Shown: positions 45,226-54,849, counted from the stretch's first letter. The stretch: DNA of 64,000 nucleotides from Roseateles violae (GCF_030410485.1 NZ_JAUHHC010000003.1:558001-622000), one strand, 5' to 3'. Numbers and translations: made by a program. Notes: generated by a model from the sequence alone, not told the origin.

Positions 45226-45875
45226 ACCATGCCCTTGAATGGACCGGAGCCCAGCCAGCGCTCGATCTGCTGCTGACGGTCATTGCCCCAGAAGGGCTCG
45301 CCGTCGACGATGAAGAAGGGCGCGCCGAACACGCCGGCGGCGATCGCGGCGTCGTTGGCGGCCTTCAGCCGCGCCTTCCACTGCGGATCGTTCCAGGCCG
45401 CCTCGGCGGCTTCGGCATCGAGGCCGCTCTCCAGCGCCAGCTGCTTCAGCTGCGCCGCATCGTTGAGCGGAACGCCGCGGGTGAAATAGGCACGCAGGCC
45501 GGCGCGGGCCCAGGCGACGGCCCGCGCCGGATCCTGCGCCTGCAGCCACCAGAACACGCGCGCGGCGTTCTGCGTCGGGATCGGGAATTCGTCCGGCTGG
45601 CGGTAGGGCAAGCCGGCAAAACGGGCCGAGCGCTCGAAGTCGCGCAAGACGTATTCGCGCTTGATCGGATAGGCCACCGGCGGCTTGAGCTCGGCCGCCT
45701 GGAAGGCCGCGCCGAGCAGGATCGCGTGCCATTGCACGCGCCGGCCATGGCGGGCGGCCACCGCCTCCACCCATTCCGAGGCGATATAGGAATAGGGCGA
45801 GGAGAAATCGAAATAGAACTGGATCGGCGCACGCGGCAGCGCGCCGGCGCGATCGGGAAAGGCGGTCTCTAGCAT
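45222..45875 (-). CDS. 2-hydroxychromene-2-carboxylate isomerase-like (DsbA-fold) protein
   Basis: The 217-residue thioredoxin-fold protein has the family opening IQFYFDFSSPYSYIASEWVE, with a serine in place of the CxxC redox centre, and the C-terminal VFGAPFFIVDGEPFWGNDR motif. In naphthalene pathways this enzyme isomerises hydroxychromene carboxylate with glutathione; isolated members in Burkholderiales usually have an unknown substrate. A weak ribosome-binding site precedes ATG 45875. Confidence 0.87.
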   Translation of the reverse strand: MLETAFPDRAGALPRAPIQFYFDFSSPYSYIASEWVEAVAARHGRRVQWHAILLGAAFQAAELKPPVAYPIKREYVLRDFERSARFAGLPYRQPDEFPIPTQNAARVFWWLQAQDPARAVAWARAGLRAYFTRGVPLNDAAQLKQLALESGLDAEAAEAAWNDPQWKARLKAANDAAIAAGVFGAPFFIVDGEPFWGNDRQQQIERWLGSGPFKGMV

Positions 45876-45961
45876 GGGCCCTACGGTAGTGCAATTGCGC
45901 GCCGCCTGCACCGGGATTTGCGCGGGGCTATGCTGGGCGCAGCCAAGCTTCGGAGACGGCA

Positions 45962-47347
45962 ATGACGGACAAGGCAACCCGCATCGAGCGCGACAGCATG
46001 GGCGAGCTGGCGGTGCCGGCCGAGGCGCTGTATGGCGCGCAGACGCAGCGCGCGCTGCAGAACTTCGAGGGCATCGGCGGGCCGATGCCCAGGCGCTTCG
46101 TCGAGGCCCTGCTGCTGGTCAAGGCGGCCGCGGCGCGCGCCAATGTGGCGCTGAACCAGCTGCCGGCCGAGACCGGCGTCGCGATCGAGGAGGTCGCGAG
46201 CGAGCTGCGCGCCTCGCCCGAGCTGATGCGGCACTTCCCGGTCGATGTGTTCCAGACCGGCTCGGGCACCAGCAGCAATATGAACGCCAACGAGGTGCTG
46301 GCGACCCTGGCCGGCCGGCGCCTGGGCCGCGCGGTCAGCGCCAACGACGAGGTCAATGCCGGCCAGAGCAGCAATGACGCGATCCCGTCGGCGCTGCACA
46401 TCGCCGCCGCGCTGGCCCTGCAGGAGGAACTGCTGCCGGCGCTGCGCGTGCTGCTGCACGAGCTGCGGGCGAAGAGCCGCAGCGACGGCCATCACATCAA
46501 GACCGGCCGCACCCATCTGATGGACGCGATGCCGGTGCGCCTCTCCCAGGTGCTGGACGGCTGGGCCGCGCAGATCGGCGCCCAGCTGCTGCAGCTGGAA
46601 AGCCTGCAGCCGCGCATCCAGGCCCTGGCCCAGGGCGGCACGGCGGTCGGCACCGGCGTCAATGCCCACCCGGACTTCGCCGCGCGCTTCTGCGCCGAAC
46701 TGTCGGCGCTGAGCGGCCTGCGGTTCAAGCCGGCGCCCGACTTCTTTGCTGCGATGGGCTCGCAGGATGCGGCCGTTGCGCTGTCGGGCGCGCTGAAGGG
46801 CCTGGCGGTGAGCCTCTTGAAGATCGCCAACGATCTGCGCTGGATGAACTCCGGCCCGCTGGCCGGCCTGGCCGAGATCGAACTGGAGGCGCTGCAGCCG
46901 GGCTCCTCCATCATGCCCGGCAAGGTCAACCCGGTGATCCCGGAGGCGGTCGCGATGGCGGCGGCCCAGGTGATCGGCCACGACGCGGCCATCACCATCG
47001 CCGGCCAGAGCGGCAATTTCGAGCTGAACGTGATGCTGCCCCTGGTCGCCCACGACCTGCTCGACAGCCTGCATCTGCTGGCTCGTACCAGCGAGCTGCT
47101 GGGCACACGCGCCATCGCCAGCTTCAAGGTCAAGGAGCAGCAACTGCAGAAGGCGCTGGCCCGCAACCCCATCCTGGTCACCGCCCTGAATCCGCTGATC
47201 GGCTACCAGAAGGCCGCCGCGATCGCCAAGCGCGCCTATGCCGAAGACCGGCCCATCATCGACGTCGCCGAGGAGGACAGCGGGCTCGATCGCAAGACCC
47301 TGGAGACGCTGCTCGATCCGCAGCGGCTGACCGAAGGCGGGCTCTGA
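45962..47347 (+). CDS. fumC: class II fumarate hydratase
   Basis: The 461-residue enzyme carries the fumarase/aspartase signature GSSIMPGKVNPVIPEA, FQTGSGTSSNMNANEVLA and KTGRTHLMDAMPVRLSQ. It interconverts fumarate and malate in the TCA cycle without an iron-sulfur cluster. Length is normal for FumC. It stands alone on the plus strand, and a hairpin-like GGCCG-rich segment after the stop is not clearly a terminator. Confidence 0.95.
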   Translation: MTDKATRIERDSMGELAVPAEALYGAQTQRALQNFEGIGGPMPRRFVEALLLVKAAAARANVALNQLPAETGVAIEEVASELRASPELMRHFPVDVFQTGSGTSSNMNANEVLATLAGRRLGRAVSANDEVNAGQSSNDAIPSALHIAAALALQEELLPALRVLLHELRAKSRSDGHHIKTGRTHLMDAMPVRLSQVLDGWAAQIGAQLLQLESLQPRIQALAQGGTAVGTGVNAHPDFAARFCAELSALSGLRFKPAPDFFAAMGSQDAAVALSGALKGLAVSLLKIANDLRWMNSGPLAGLAEIELEALQPGSSIMPGKVNPVIPEAVAMAAAQVIGHDAAITIAGQSGNFELNVMLPLVAHDLLDSLHLLARTSELLGTRAIASFKVKEQQLQKALARNPILVTALNPLIGYQKAAAIAKRAYAEDRPIIDVAEEDSGLDRKTLETLLDPQRLTEGGL

Positions 47348-47498
47348 GCCGGCAGCCCCGTTTCAGTTGTTGTCGGGCCGGTCAACAACTGAGACCGACC
47401 GCCGGCCGCGCCACAGCGCGATTGAAACAGCGCATGCAGACACTGCCTGGCGTCGCGGCAGGTCGCCGCGAGCGACGCGTACAACACAGGAAACGATC

Positions 47499-48245
47499 AT
47501 GCGCTCACACCTCATCCGCTCGGCCGCCCTCGCCGCTCTGTTCCTCGCGATCGGCGCCCAGGCCCAGACCCTGATCGGCGGCGGCGGCAAGACCGGCCCG
47601 AGCTTTCCGATCACGATCAATCAGCCGGGTAGCTACAAACTGGCCGGCAATCTGGTCGTGCCCGCCGGGCTCAACGGCATCGTCATCACGGCCTCCGACG
47701 TCAGTCTGGACCTCAACGGTTTCTCGGTCACCGGCCCGGTGAGCTGCGGCCAGACCTGCAGCGCCGGCGGCTCGACGGTAGGCATCAACGCGACCGCTAT
47801 GCATGCGACGGTACGCAATGGCACGGTCTCGGGCTTCGGCTTCGCAGGGGTCTACATCGGCATGTTCAGCGCAACGCTGGAGGATCTGACCGTCAAATCG
47901 AATGGCCAGTACGGCATCATGCGCAACACCGGCGGCGACGACCAGCCGGTGGCGATGCGGCGCATCAGTGCCCTGCGCAACGGCCTGTGCGGCATCTCGA
48001 CCAAGAACACGACGATCGAGAGCTCGCTCGCCAACGAGAACCTGAGCTCCGGCATCTGCGGCTACGGCGGCGTCTCGGTGCTCGATTCGACGATGTCCTT
48101 CAACAAGGTCCATGGCTTCTACAGCAATGGCGCCGCCTTCGGCGACCTGCTGCGCGGCTCGCGCCTGCAGGGCAATCTGGGCGGCAACCTCTACCAGATG
48201 CCGATCAGCGCCGGCGGCAACTTGAACGGTACGACCTTGTTCTGA
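47499..48245 (+). CDS. exported right-handed beta-helix repeat protein
   Basis: The 248-residue protein has a signal peptide (RSHLIRSAALAALFLAIGA, cleavage near AQA-QT). The body consists of short repeated strands rich in Asn, Gly, Ser and Ile (ITASDVSLDLNGFSVTGPV; VRNGTVSGFGFAGVYIG; SLANENLSSGICGYGG), typical of a parallel beta-helix. One early cysteine pair (CGQTC) and another later (CGIS, ICGY) could stabilise it. The ATG has AGGAAA upstream. Such proteins bind carbohydrate or decorate the surface; no catalytic motif is clear. Confidence 0.8.
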   Translation: MRSHLIRSAALAALFLAIGAQAQTLIGGGGKTGPSFPITINQPGSYKLAGNLVVPAGLNGIVITASDVSLDLNGFSVTGPVSCGQTCSAGGSTVGINATAMHATVRNGTVSGFGFAGVYIGMFSATLEDLTVKSNGQYGIMRNTGGDDQPVAMRRISALRNGLCGISTKNTTIESSLANENLSSGICGYGGVSVLDSTMSFNKVHGFYSNGAAFGDLLRGSRLQGNLGGNLYQMPISAGGNLNGTTLF

Positions 48246-48292
48246 GTGGCCCACGCCGGGCCCCAGCGCGGCCGACCGAGGGCCGGCTCGGC

Positions 48293-49510
48293 TCAGCCGG
48301 ACAGCCCGATCATGTCGCGCAGCAGCGGGTAGATCTGCTGCTGCCAGCGCCGACCGCTGAACACGCCGTAGTGGCCGACATTGGGCTGCACATGGTGGCG
48401 GCGCAGCCAGGGCCGGATGCTGCTGGCCAGGTCCTGGGCGGCCAGGGTCTGGCCGACCGAGCAGATGTCGTCGCGTTCGCCCTCGACGGTGGTCAGCGCC
48501 GTGCGGCGGATCGCGGCCGGATCGACGCGGCGGCCGCGGAAACTCAGCTCGCCGCGGGGCAGCGCATAGTCCTGGAACACCAGGCGCACCGTCTCCAGAT
48601 AGAAGTCGGCCGACAGGTCGGCCACCGCCATGTACTCCTCGTAGAAGCTGCGCGTCACCTCGGCCTTGTCGAACTCGTCCTCGACCAGGTGGCGGTAGTA
48701 CTCCCGGAAGGCATTGATGTGGCGCTCCTTGTTCATGCCGATGAAGGCCGAGAGCTGGACGAAGCCCGGGTAGACGCGCCGGCCCGCGCCGCGATGGCGC
48801 CAGGGCACATGGCTGATCAGGTTCTTCTCGAACCACTGGATGGACTTGCCGGTGGCCAGCGCGTTGACGGCGGTCGGGTTGATGCGGCAGTCGATCGGCC
48901 CGGCCATCAGGGTCAGACTCAGCGGCGTGGCCGGATGGTCATCCTCCGACATCAGCGCCACCGCGGCCAGCGCGGACACGCAGGGCTGGCAGACCGCCAG
49001 CAGATGGGCGCCGGGACCGATCGCGGCCATGAAGTCGATCAGATGCGCGGTGTACTCGTCCAGGCCGAAGCGGCCGGCCGCCAGCGGCACGTCGCGCACG
49101 TTGTGCCAGTCGGTGACGTAGACCTCGTGATCCTGCGCCAGCGTGCGCACCGTGTCGCGCAGCAGGGTGGCGAAATGGCCCGACATCGGCGCGACCACCA
49201 GCAACTTGGGCTGGGCCGGCGCCTCGGGCTTGGCGAAGCGCAGCAGGGTGCAGAAGGGCGTCGCCGCGGCCACCTCCTCGACGACGGCCCAGCGCCGGCC
49301 GCGCGACTCGACCGAGGTTATGCGCCAGGGCGGCCGTGCATGGGTGACCGTGCCCAGCTCCAGCAAGCGGCAGGCGGCGGCGGCCTCGCGGCGGGCCGGC
49401 CAGTCCAGCGCCGGGCGCTGCGGCTGCAACAGCAGCGGCGCGGCCAGCCGGCCGGCCGCGCGCAGCGGCCACATCAGGTCGCTATGCGCCTGGTATGCCT
49501 GGTACATCAT
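48293..49510 (-). CDS. phaZ: intracellular polyhydroxyalkanoate depolymerase
   Basis: The 405-residue enzyme resembles the intracellular PHB depolymerase of Cupriavidus. The catalytic cysteine is in LLAVCQPCVSALAAVAL and the histidine in VQPNVGHYGVFSGRRW, with a probable aspartate in VEGERDDICSV. It breaks down stored PHA to hydroxyacyl units. The usual CQPTVP loop reads CQPCVSA, which adds a second cysteine. The N-terminus has two adjacent ATG codons. It is divergent from the GST gene. Confidence 0.92.
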   Translation of the reverse strand: MMYQAYQAHSDLMWPLRAAGRLAAPLLLQPQRPALDWPARREAAAACRLLELGTVTHARPPWRITSVESRGRRWAVVEEVAAATPFCTLLRFAKPEAPAQPKLLVVAPMSGHFATLLRDTVRTLAQDHEVYVTDWHNVRDVPLAAGRFGLDEYTAHLIDFMAAIGPGAHLLAVCQPCVSALAAVALMSEDDHPATPLSLTLMAGPIDCRINPTAVNALATGKSIQWFEKNLISHVPWRHRGAGRRVYPGFVQLSAFIGMNKERHINAFREYYRHLVEDEFDKAEVTRSFYEEYMAVADLSADFYLETVRLVFQDYALPRGELSFRGRRVDPAAIRRTALTTVEGERDDICSVGQTLAAQDLASSIRPWLRRHHVQPNVGHYGVFSGRRWQQQIYPLLRDMIGLSG

Positions 49511-49624
49511 CGATCACACCTCCGGGCCGGCTGACGTTCCTGCGGCTCTCGCAAGGAGCGCGCCAGCCGCCGCGGCCATCGATGGCACAGGCTTTGCGTG
49601 CGGCGCAGCCCGGAGGTCCACGCC

Positions 49625-50359
49625 ATGCCCGTCGCCACGCCCGCTAAAGCCCCCCGCAGCAAGGCTCCTGCCGCCGTCAAGACGGCGAAGGCCAGGCCGC
49701 CAGCGACGAGCGCGACGCTGACCATCAGCAGCAAGAACTACTCCTCCTGGTCGCTGCGCGGCTGGCTGCTGGCGCGCTTCGCCGGCCTGGAGTTCCGCGA
49801 GCTGATGGTCTCGCCGGACGACGAGGCGGTGCGCAGGGAGCTGCTGCTGCTGGCGCCCTCGATCCGCGTGCCCTGCCTCGAGCATGAGGGGGCCAAGGTC
49901 TGGAACACCTTCGCGATCGCGCAATACCTGGACGAGGTGCGGCCCAAGGCCGGCCTGCTCCCGGCCGAGCGGATCGCCCGCGCGCATTGCCGCTCCGTCT
50001 GCGGCGAGATGAATTCGGGCTTCGCCAATCTGCGCGCCTCGCTGCCGATGAATCTGAAGATCCACCGCCCCGGCCACAAGATCTGGGCCGGCGCGCAGCC
50101 CGACATCGAGCGCATCTGCGAGATCTGGAGCGACTGCCTGGCCCGCTACGGCGGCCCCTTCCTGTTCGGCGCGCGGCGCGGCATGGCGGACGCGATGTTC
50201 GCGCCGGTCGTCACCCGCTTCCTCAGCTACGACGTCAAGCTGAACAAGGCCTGCGCCGACTACTGCAAGACCATCATGGCCATGCCGGAGATGAAGGAAT
50301 GGGTGGCCGCCGCCCGGCGCGAGCCGGAGGAGATCGAGCAGCTCGACATGGATTTCTGA
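49625..50359 (+). CDS. glutathione S-transferase with basic N-terminal extension
   Basis: The 244-residue protein has about 30 extra N-terminal residues rich in Ala, Lys and Pro (PAKAPRSKAPAAVKTAKARP) before the GST thioredoxin domain, which starts SKNYSSWSLRGWLLARF. The C-terminal helical domain has HCRSVCGEMNSGFANLRA and RRGMADAMFAPVVTRFLSY. It conjugates or reduces small molecules with glutathione; the substrate is unknown. The ATG at 49625 follows GGAGG. The alanine/lysine tail recalls nucleic-acid-binding histone-like tails common in this group. Confidence 0.87.
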   Translation: MPVATPAKAPRSKAPAAVKTAKARPPATSATLTISSKNYSSWSLRGWLLARFAGLEFRELMVSPDDEAVRRELLLLAPSIRVPCLEHEGAKVWNTFAIAQYLDEVRPKAGLLPAERIARAHCRSVCGEMNSGFANLRASLPMNLKIHRPGHKIWAGAQPDIERICEIWSDCLARYGGPFLFGARRGMADAMFAPVVTRFLSYDVKLNKACADYCKTIMAMPEMKEWVAAARREPEEIEQLDMDF

Positions 50360-50365
50360 AACCGC

Positions 50366-50788
50366 TCACTTCCAGGGCGTCGGAATCGGTACGTCGCAGG
50401 GCGCCGGCATGTCGATCGACTTGAAATCGGCCGGACAGACGATCTCCAGGTATTCCATGTCCGGCGAGTAGTCGAACAGGTAGTGGACGATGCCGGGGCG
50501 CTGGTGCACGCAGTCGCCGGCCTCGACCAGGGTCTCCTGCTCGCCGTACATGAAGCGGGCCCAGCCCTTGGTCATGAAGACGATCTGGAATTCCGCCTCA
50601 TGACGGTGCCAGCCGGTGCCCTTCTCCGGTGCCATATTTGCCTTCACAAGGTGCGCGATCACCCGGCCGTGGGTGGCGGCGGCGACGCCGAGATCCTTGT
50701 AGAGGAAGAAGTCGCGCAGCCCGTCGCTGCGCCATGGCGTGTCGGCCGGTTTGATGTGCGAGAAGCGCGTGCTCGTCGAGTCCAGCAT
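50366..50788 (-). CDS. single-domain cupin protein
   Basis: The 140-residue protein has the cupin metal motifs: GWHRHEAEFQIVFMTKGW (two histidines and a glutamate) and later HQRPGIVHYLFDY (a histidine). It is a single beta-barrel without further domains, probably binding a metal and a small ligand or acting as an isomerase or oxygenase of unknown type. ATG 50788 has GGAGG upstream. It converges on the GST gene. Confidence 0.85.
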   Translation of the reverse strand: MLDSTSTRFSHIKPADTPWRSDGLRDFFLYKDLGVAAATHGRVIAHLVKANMAPEKGTGWHRHEAEFQIVFMTKGWARFMYGEQETLVEAGDCVHQRPGIVHYLFDYSPDMEYLEIVCPADFKSIDMPAPCDVPIPTPWK

Positions 50789-51006
50789 GGCGAGGTCCTC
50801 CGATCCAAAGCGACCCTTGCCGACATGCAAAAAGCATTCCGCCGCTTCAGCCGGCCGGCGGCTAGTTGAGGGACAGCTGCCAAGGAATGCGCCGCGCAAA
50901 CCTGCGTAGGCCCCTATTGCCAAATTGGAGCTGATCTTGAACGGCAGGGTGTCAGCGTTGATCAGCGTTGCGGGTCGTTCGGGGCCGACCTCGCGAAATA
51001 TCCGGG

Positions 51007-52158
51007 CTATTCCTCGAAGACGACCCGGTTGCGGCCGCCGTGCTTGGCCCGGTACAGCGCCTTGTCGGCCGCCGCGACCAGGCCGGCGGCCAGTTCGCCG
51101 GCCTCGCGGCCGCTCGGCTCGGCGCTCAGCATCGCCAGGCCGATCGAGATCGTCACCGCCAGCGGCTGCTGGGCGCCGGGCACCGGCACCGGCCGGGCGG
51201 CAATGCTCTGGCGTATCCGTTCGGCGATCTCGCGCGCATGCTGGGCCGGGGTCTGCGGCAGCAGCACGACGAATTCCTCGCCGCCATAGCGGGCGATCGT
51301 GTCGCCGGCGCGCAGCTGGCCCTGGATCGCTTGGCCGACCGCGCGCAGCACCTCGTCGCCGCTCTGGTGGCCATGGCCGTCGTTGATGCGCTTGAAGCCG
51401 TCCAGGTCGAGGAACATGCAGGCCAGCGGGTGGCGGTAGCGGCGGGCCTGCGCGATCTCGATCTGGCAGCGGTGCTCGAAATAGCGCCGGTTGTGCACGC
51501 CGGTCAGGCCGTCGGTGAGGCCGTCCAGCTTCAGCCGCTCCTGGTTCAGCGCGCTTTCCAGGCAGACGCCGACGATGCCGCCCAGCCGTTCGAGGAAATG
51601 GGTGCCGGTGCCGGCCTCGTAGCGCGCCGCGTCGCGGCTGCCGAAATGCAGGCTGCCGATCAGCGCGCCATGGCGGGCCAGCGGCAGCAGCGCGACCGAG
51701 GCGATCGCGCCGCGCGGCGCGCCTTCGAACAGCGCGCCATGGCACTCGGCGTCGAAGGCGCCGAGCCGTGGCCGCGGCGGCGCTGCCTCGCCGAAGAGCT
51801 GCTGCAGCGGCGCCGCCGAGGGCAGCAGGCGCAGGCCCTGGCGCAGCAGCGGATCCTCGCGCAGCTCGGCCTCCAGCAGCCGCGCCGTCTCCAGATCGCG
51901 GTCGACCAGGGCCAGGCCGACGAACTCGATGCCGAAGGCGCTTTTGTACTCGGCCAGCAGCAGGCGCAAGAGCTCGACGATGGAGCGCGCGCCGATCAGC
52001 CGGTGCTCCAGCTGGTCGAAGCGGCGCATCTTGTCCTCGTTGCTGCGCGCCTCGCGCAACAGCCTTTCCAGCTGGCGGCGCAGCGCCTGGTTCTCGCGCT
52101 CGAGTTGCTCCTGCATGCGGTGGTGGTCGTCGGTGCCGGCTTTCATTGTGCCGGCCAT
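51007..52158 (-). CDS. cytoplasmic GAF-type sensor diguanylate cyclase
   Basis: The 383-residue protein has an N-terminal coiled coil (EQLERENQALRRQLERLL), a GAF/DUF484-like sensor (about residues 60-205; SVALLPLARHGALIGSLHFG) and a GGDEF domain with FLDLDGFKRINDGHGHQSGD, RYGGEEFVVLLP and an RAGD sequence at the I-site position. It should make cyclic di-GMP under control of a soluble signal. It lacks membrane helices, unlike the cyclase encoded at 23721-24866. No effector gene is adjacent. Confidence 0.9.
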   Translation of the reverse strand: MAGTMKAGTDDHHRMQEQLERENQALRRQLERLLREARSNEDKMRRFDQLEHRLIGARSIVELLRLLLAEYKSAFGIEFVGLALVDRDLETARLLEAELREDPLLRQGLRLLPSAAPLQQLFGEAAPPRPRLGAFDAECHGALFEGAPRGAIASVALLPLARHGALIGSLHFGSRDAARYEAGTGTHFLERLGGIVGVCLESALNQERLKLDGLTDGLTGVHNRRYFEHRCQIEIAQARRYRHPLACMFLDLDGFKRINDGHGHQSGDEVLRAVGQAIQGQLRAGDTIARYGGEEFVVLLPQTPAQHAREIAERIRQSIAARPVPVPGAQQPLAVTISIGLAMLSAEPSGREAGELAAGLVAAADKALYRAKHGGRNRVVFEE

Positions 52159-52306
52159 TGTCGCGGCGCTTTGTAAGCGCGGCCCGAAGCGCGCATCCTG
52201 TCACGCACGCGCCGCGCGCGGCGCTGGCGCCGGCGGCCGCGATCGCCGAATATCTGGGGCAAGCGTTCCGCCCACCCTACCCCGCCCCGTCCAAGCCCGC
52301 CCTGCC

Positions 52307-53011
52307 ATGCGCTCCGTCCTCGCCTCGCTGCTGCTCGCCCTGCTCGTTCCCAGCGCGGCGCGCGCCGCCTCCGCGGCCGAGGGGCTGACCGCGATGGAGA
52401 AACGCTGGTTGGACGGCATCTGGCCGGTCGTCGGCTTCGCAAAGCACCAGGGCCTGCCGCTGGACATCGTCGTGCAGCCGCAGCCGGCGCCCGAGGCCGC
52501 GCCGCTCTCGCTGGGCTTCGTCGACGGCCGCTGCAAGCTGGTGCTGAGCATGCGCGAGAACCCCGAGGTGCAGCGCACGATGGAGCAGATCGAGCCGGCC
52601 CTGCTGGACGCCAGCCTGGAACTGATGGCCGCGCATGAGCTGGGCCATTGCCGCCGCTATCTGGACGGCGCCTGGCACGGCCTGCCGGCCGGCTTCGTTA
52701 TCCAGGAACCGATCGGCCTGCGGCCTGAGCAGCGCCAGGCCTACCGGGCGATGCGGCTGACGCGCCGCGAGGAGGGCTATGCCGATCTGACCGGCCTGGC
52801 CTGGACGCAGCGGCAGCGGCCACAGCAATATGCGCGGCTGCATGCCTGGCTGCTGGCCGAGCGCTCGCGCGAGCGCCTGCCGGGCAGCCACCACGACACG
52901 CTGGCCTGGCTGCAGCTGGCCGCCGATCCGGCGCTGCTGGCCGCCGACGGCAAGGACGGCGCCACGATCTTCGAGACCGCCGCCTCGCTGTGGCAGCGGG
53001 TGGAGGACTAG
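52307..53011 (+). CDS. secreted HExxH zinc-protease-like protein, unknown family
   Basis: The 234-residue protein has a signal peptide (RSVLASLLLALLVPSAARA). The motif ELMAAHELGHCRRYL gives an HELGH zinc site, with a possible third ligand in REEGYADLTGLAW. Its size and layout suggest a small secreted metalloprotease, but I recognise no characterised family and the prodomain question is open. It ends 12 bases before the convergent acyl-CoA dehydrogenase stop. Confidence 0.75.
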   Translation: MRSVLASLLLALLVPSAARAASAAEGLTAMEKRWLDGIWPVVGFAKHQGLPLDIVVQPQPAPEAAPLSLGFVDGRCKLVLSMRENPEVQRTMEQIEPALLDASLELMAAHELGHCRRYLDGAWHGLPAGFVIQEPIGLRPEQRQAYRAMRLTRREEGYADLTGLAWTQRQRPQQYARLHAWLLAERSRERLPGSHHDTLAWLQLAADPALLAADGKDGATIFETAASLWQRVED

Positions 53012-53023
53012 AACGCGGGCGTC

Positions 53024-54154
53024 TCAGCCCAGCGCCCGCCCGATCAGGATCTTCTGCACCTCGGACGTGCCCTCGTAGATCTGGCAGACGCGCACGTCGC
53101 GGTAGATGCGTTCGACCGGGAAGTCGCTCAGATAGCCGTAACCGCCGTGGATCTGGATCGCGTCCGAGCAGACGCGCTCGGCCATCTCGGTGGCGAAGAG
53201 CTTGGCCATCGCCGCCTCCTTCAGGCAGGGCTGGCCGGCGTCCTTCAGGCTGGCCGCATGCCAGATCAGCTGGCGCGCCGCCTCGATCTGGGTGGCCATG
53301 TCGGAGAGCTTGAACTGGATCGCCTGGTGGTTGAAGATGGCCTGGCCGAAGCTGCTGCGGTCCTTGCTGTAGCGCAGCGCCGCCTCGAATGCCGCGCGCG
53401 CCATGCCGACCGCCTGCGAGGCAATGCCGATGCGGCCGCCCTCCAGGCCCGACAGCGCGATCTTCAGGCCCTGCCCTTCCTCGCCCAGCCGGTTGGCGGC
53501 GGGGATGCGGCAGTTCTCGAACAGGATCTGGGCCGTGTCGCTGGCATGCTGGCCCATCTTGTCCTCGATGCGCGCGACCTGGTAGCCGGGCGTGTTGGTC
53601 GGCACCAGGAATGCGCTGATGCCCTTCTTGCCGGCGGCCTTGTCGGTGACGGCCATCACGATCGCCACATCGCCGTTCTTGCCGCTGGTGATGAACTGCT
53701 TGACGCCGTTCAGCACATAGTGGTCGCCCTCGCGAACGGCTGTCGTCTTCAGGCCGCCGGCCTCGGAGCCGACATGGGGCTCGGTCAGGCAGAAGGCGCC
53801 CAGCATGTCGCCGCGCGCCAAGGGCTTCAGAAAGCGCTGCTTCTGATCCTCGTTGCCGAAGCCCATCAGGATCGAGCAGACCGGGCAGTTGTTGACGCTG
53901 ACCACGGTCGAGGTGCCGCCGTCGCCGGCGCCGATCTCTTCCAGGATGATGGACAGGGCCAGGTAGTCCAGGCCCGCGCCGTCGTACTCGGTCGGCACCG
54001 CGACGCCATAGCAGCCCAGCGCCGCCAGGCCCTTCAGTTCCTCGGCCGGGAAATGGTGCTTCTTGTCCCATTCGGCCGCCTTGGGCGCGATCTGGTCCTG
54101 CACATAGGCGCGCACGGCGTCCTGGACGGCGCGGTGGTCTTCGCTGAGGATCAT
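53024..54154 (-). CDS. short-chain (butyryl-CoA type) acyl-CoA dehydrogenase
   Basis: The 376-residue flavoenzyme has GAFCLTEPHVGSEAGGLKT, FITSGKNGDVAIV and the C-terminal catalytic motif CQIYEGTSEVQKILIGR, with the glutamate at the normal position for short- and medium-chain enzymes. It differs from the three other dehydrogenases of the window. It is the last gene of the liuA-headed run, 16 bases after the SDR stop. Confidence 0.9.
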   Translation of the reverse strand: MILSEDHRAVQDAVRAYVQDQIAPKAAEWDKKHHFPAEELKGLAALGCYGVAVPTEYDGAGLDYLALSIILEEIGAGDGGTSTVVSVNNCPVCSILMGFGNEDQKQRFLKPLARGDMLGAFCLTEPHVGSEAGGLKTTAVREGDHYVLNGVKQFITSGKNGDVAIVMAVTDKAAGKKGISAFLVPTNTPGYQVARIEDKMGQHASDTAQILFENCRIPAANRLGEEGQGLKIALSGLEGGRIGIASQAVGMARAAFEAALRYSKDRSSFGQAIFNHQAIQFKLSDMATQIEAARQLIWHAASLKDAGQPCLKEAAMAKLFATEMAERVCSDAIQIHGGYGYLSDFPVERIYRDVRVCQIYEGTSEVQKILIGRALG

Positions 54155-54170
54155 TGTTTTGCTTTGTTGC

Positions 54171-54842
54171 TCACCAGGCCAGCGCCTGGCCGTCGTAATT
54201 GAAGAAGCAGCCGTTGTACTCCGGCTTGACGGTGGCCAGCACCGTGCGCATGCCGGCGACGCTGGTGGCGACGTCGATGTCGGCCTCGCTGCCGCCCATA
54301 TCGGTGCGCACCCAGCCCGGGTGGAAGCTGATGCAGATGGCCCGCTCGGCCAGGGCCAGCGAGGCGTCCTTCAGCACCGAGTTGAGCGCCGCCTTGGAGG
54401 CGCGGTAGAGCCAGCCGGCGGTGGAGCCGCGCAGGGCGATCGAGCCCATCTTTGACGAGATCACGGCCAGCCGCGCGCCCGGCGCGAGCGCGTCGGCCAA
54501 CTGCGGAATTACCCGCATCGGCCCCAGCACATTGGCGCGCATCACCGCATCGAAATCCTCGGCGCTGGGCGTCTGCAGGCCGCTGGTCTTGGGCCCGTAG
54601 ACGCCGGCGACGATGACGGCCTCGTCGAACTGGTGGCCGTCGATCTGCCAGGCCAGGCCGGAGGCGCTGGCGGTGTCGGTGACGTCGAGCTTCAGCGCCG
54701 TGGCGCCGAGCTCGCGCAGGCGGGCCAGGTCCTCCTCCTTGCGCGCCGTCGCGACCACCTGGGCCCCGGCGGCCCGGTACTGGCGGACGAACTCCAGGCC
54801 GATGCCGCGCGAGGCGCCGACGATGAGGACCTGCCGCGCCAT
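54171..54842 (-). CDS. short-chain dehydrogenase/reductase (C-factor-like)
   Basis: The 223-residue SDR has VLIVGASRGIGLEFVRQYR as nucleotide-binding loop, VIVAGVYG for the NAG region and the catalytic pair YRASKAALN (Tyr-x3-Lys). The GRASR-type loop suggests NADP preference. The substrate is unknown. It lies between the acetyl-CoA acetyltransferase and acyl-CoA dehydrogenase genes. A 17-bp copy of the thiolase 3' end sits directly before its ATG and supplies GGAG as a ribosome-binding site. Confidence 0.88.
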   Translation of the reverse strand: MARQVLIVGASRGIGLEFVRQYRAAGAQVVATARKEEDLARLRELGATALKLDVTDTASASGLAWQIDGHQFDEAVIVAGVYGPKTSGLQTPSAEDFDAVMRANVLGPMRVIPQLADALAPGARLAVISSKMGSIALRGSTAGWLYRASKAALNSVLKDASLALAERAICISFHPGWVRTDMGGSEADIDVATSVAGMRTVLATVKPEYNGCFFNYDGQALAW

Positions 54843-54849
54843 TTAGACT

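Noticed and set aside
45962-47347. fumC as aspartate ammonia-lyase
   Set aside because: The sequence has the fumarase signature and length; overlap in the shared superfamily motif alone does not support the lyase.
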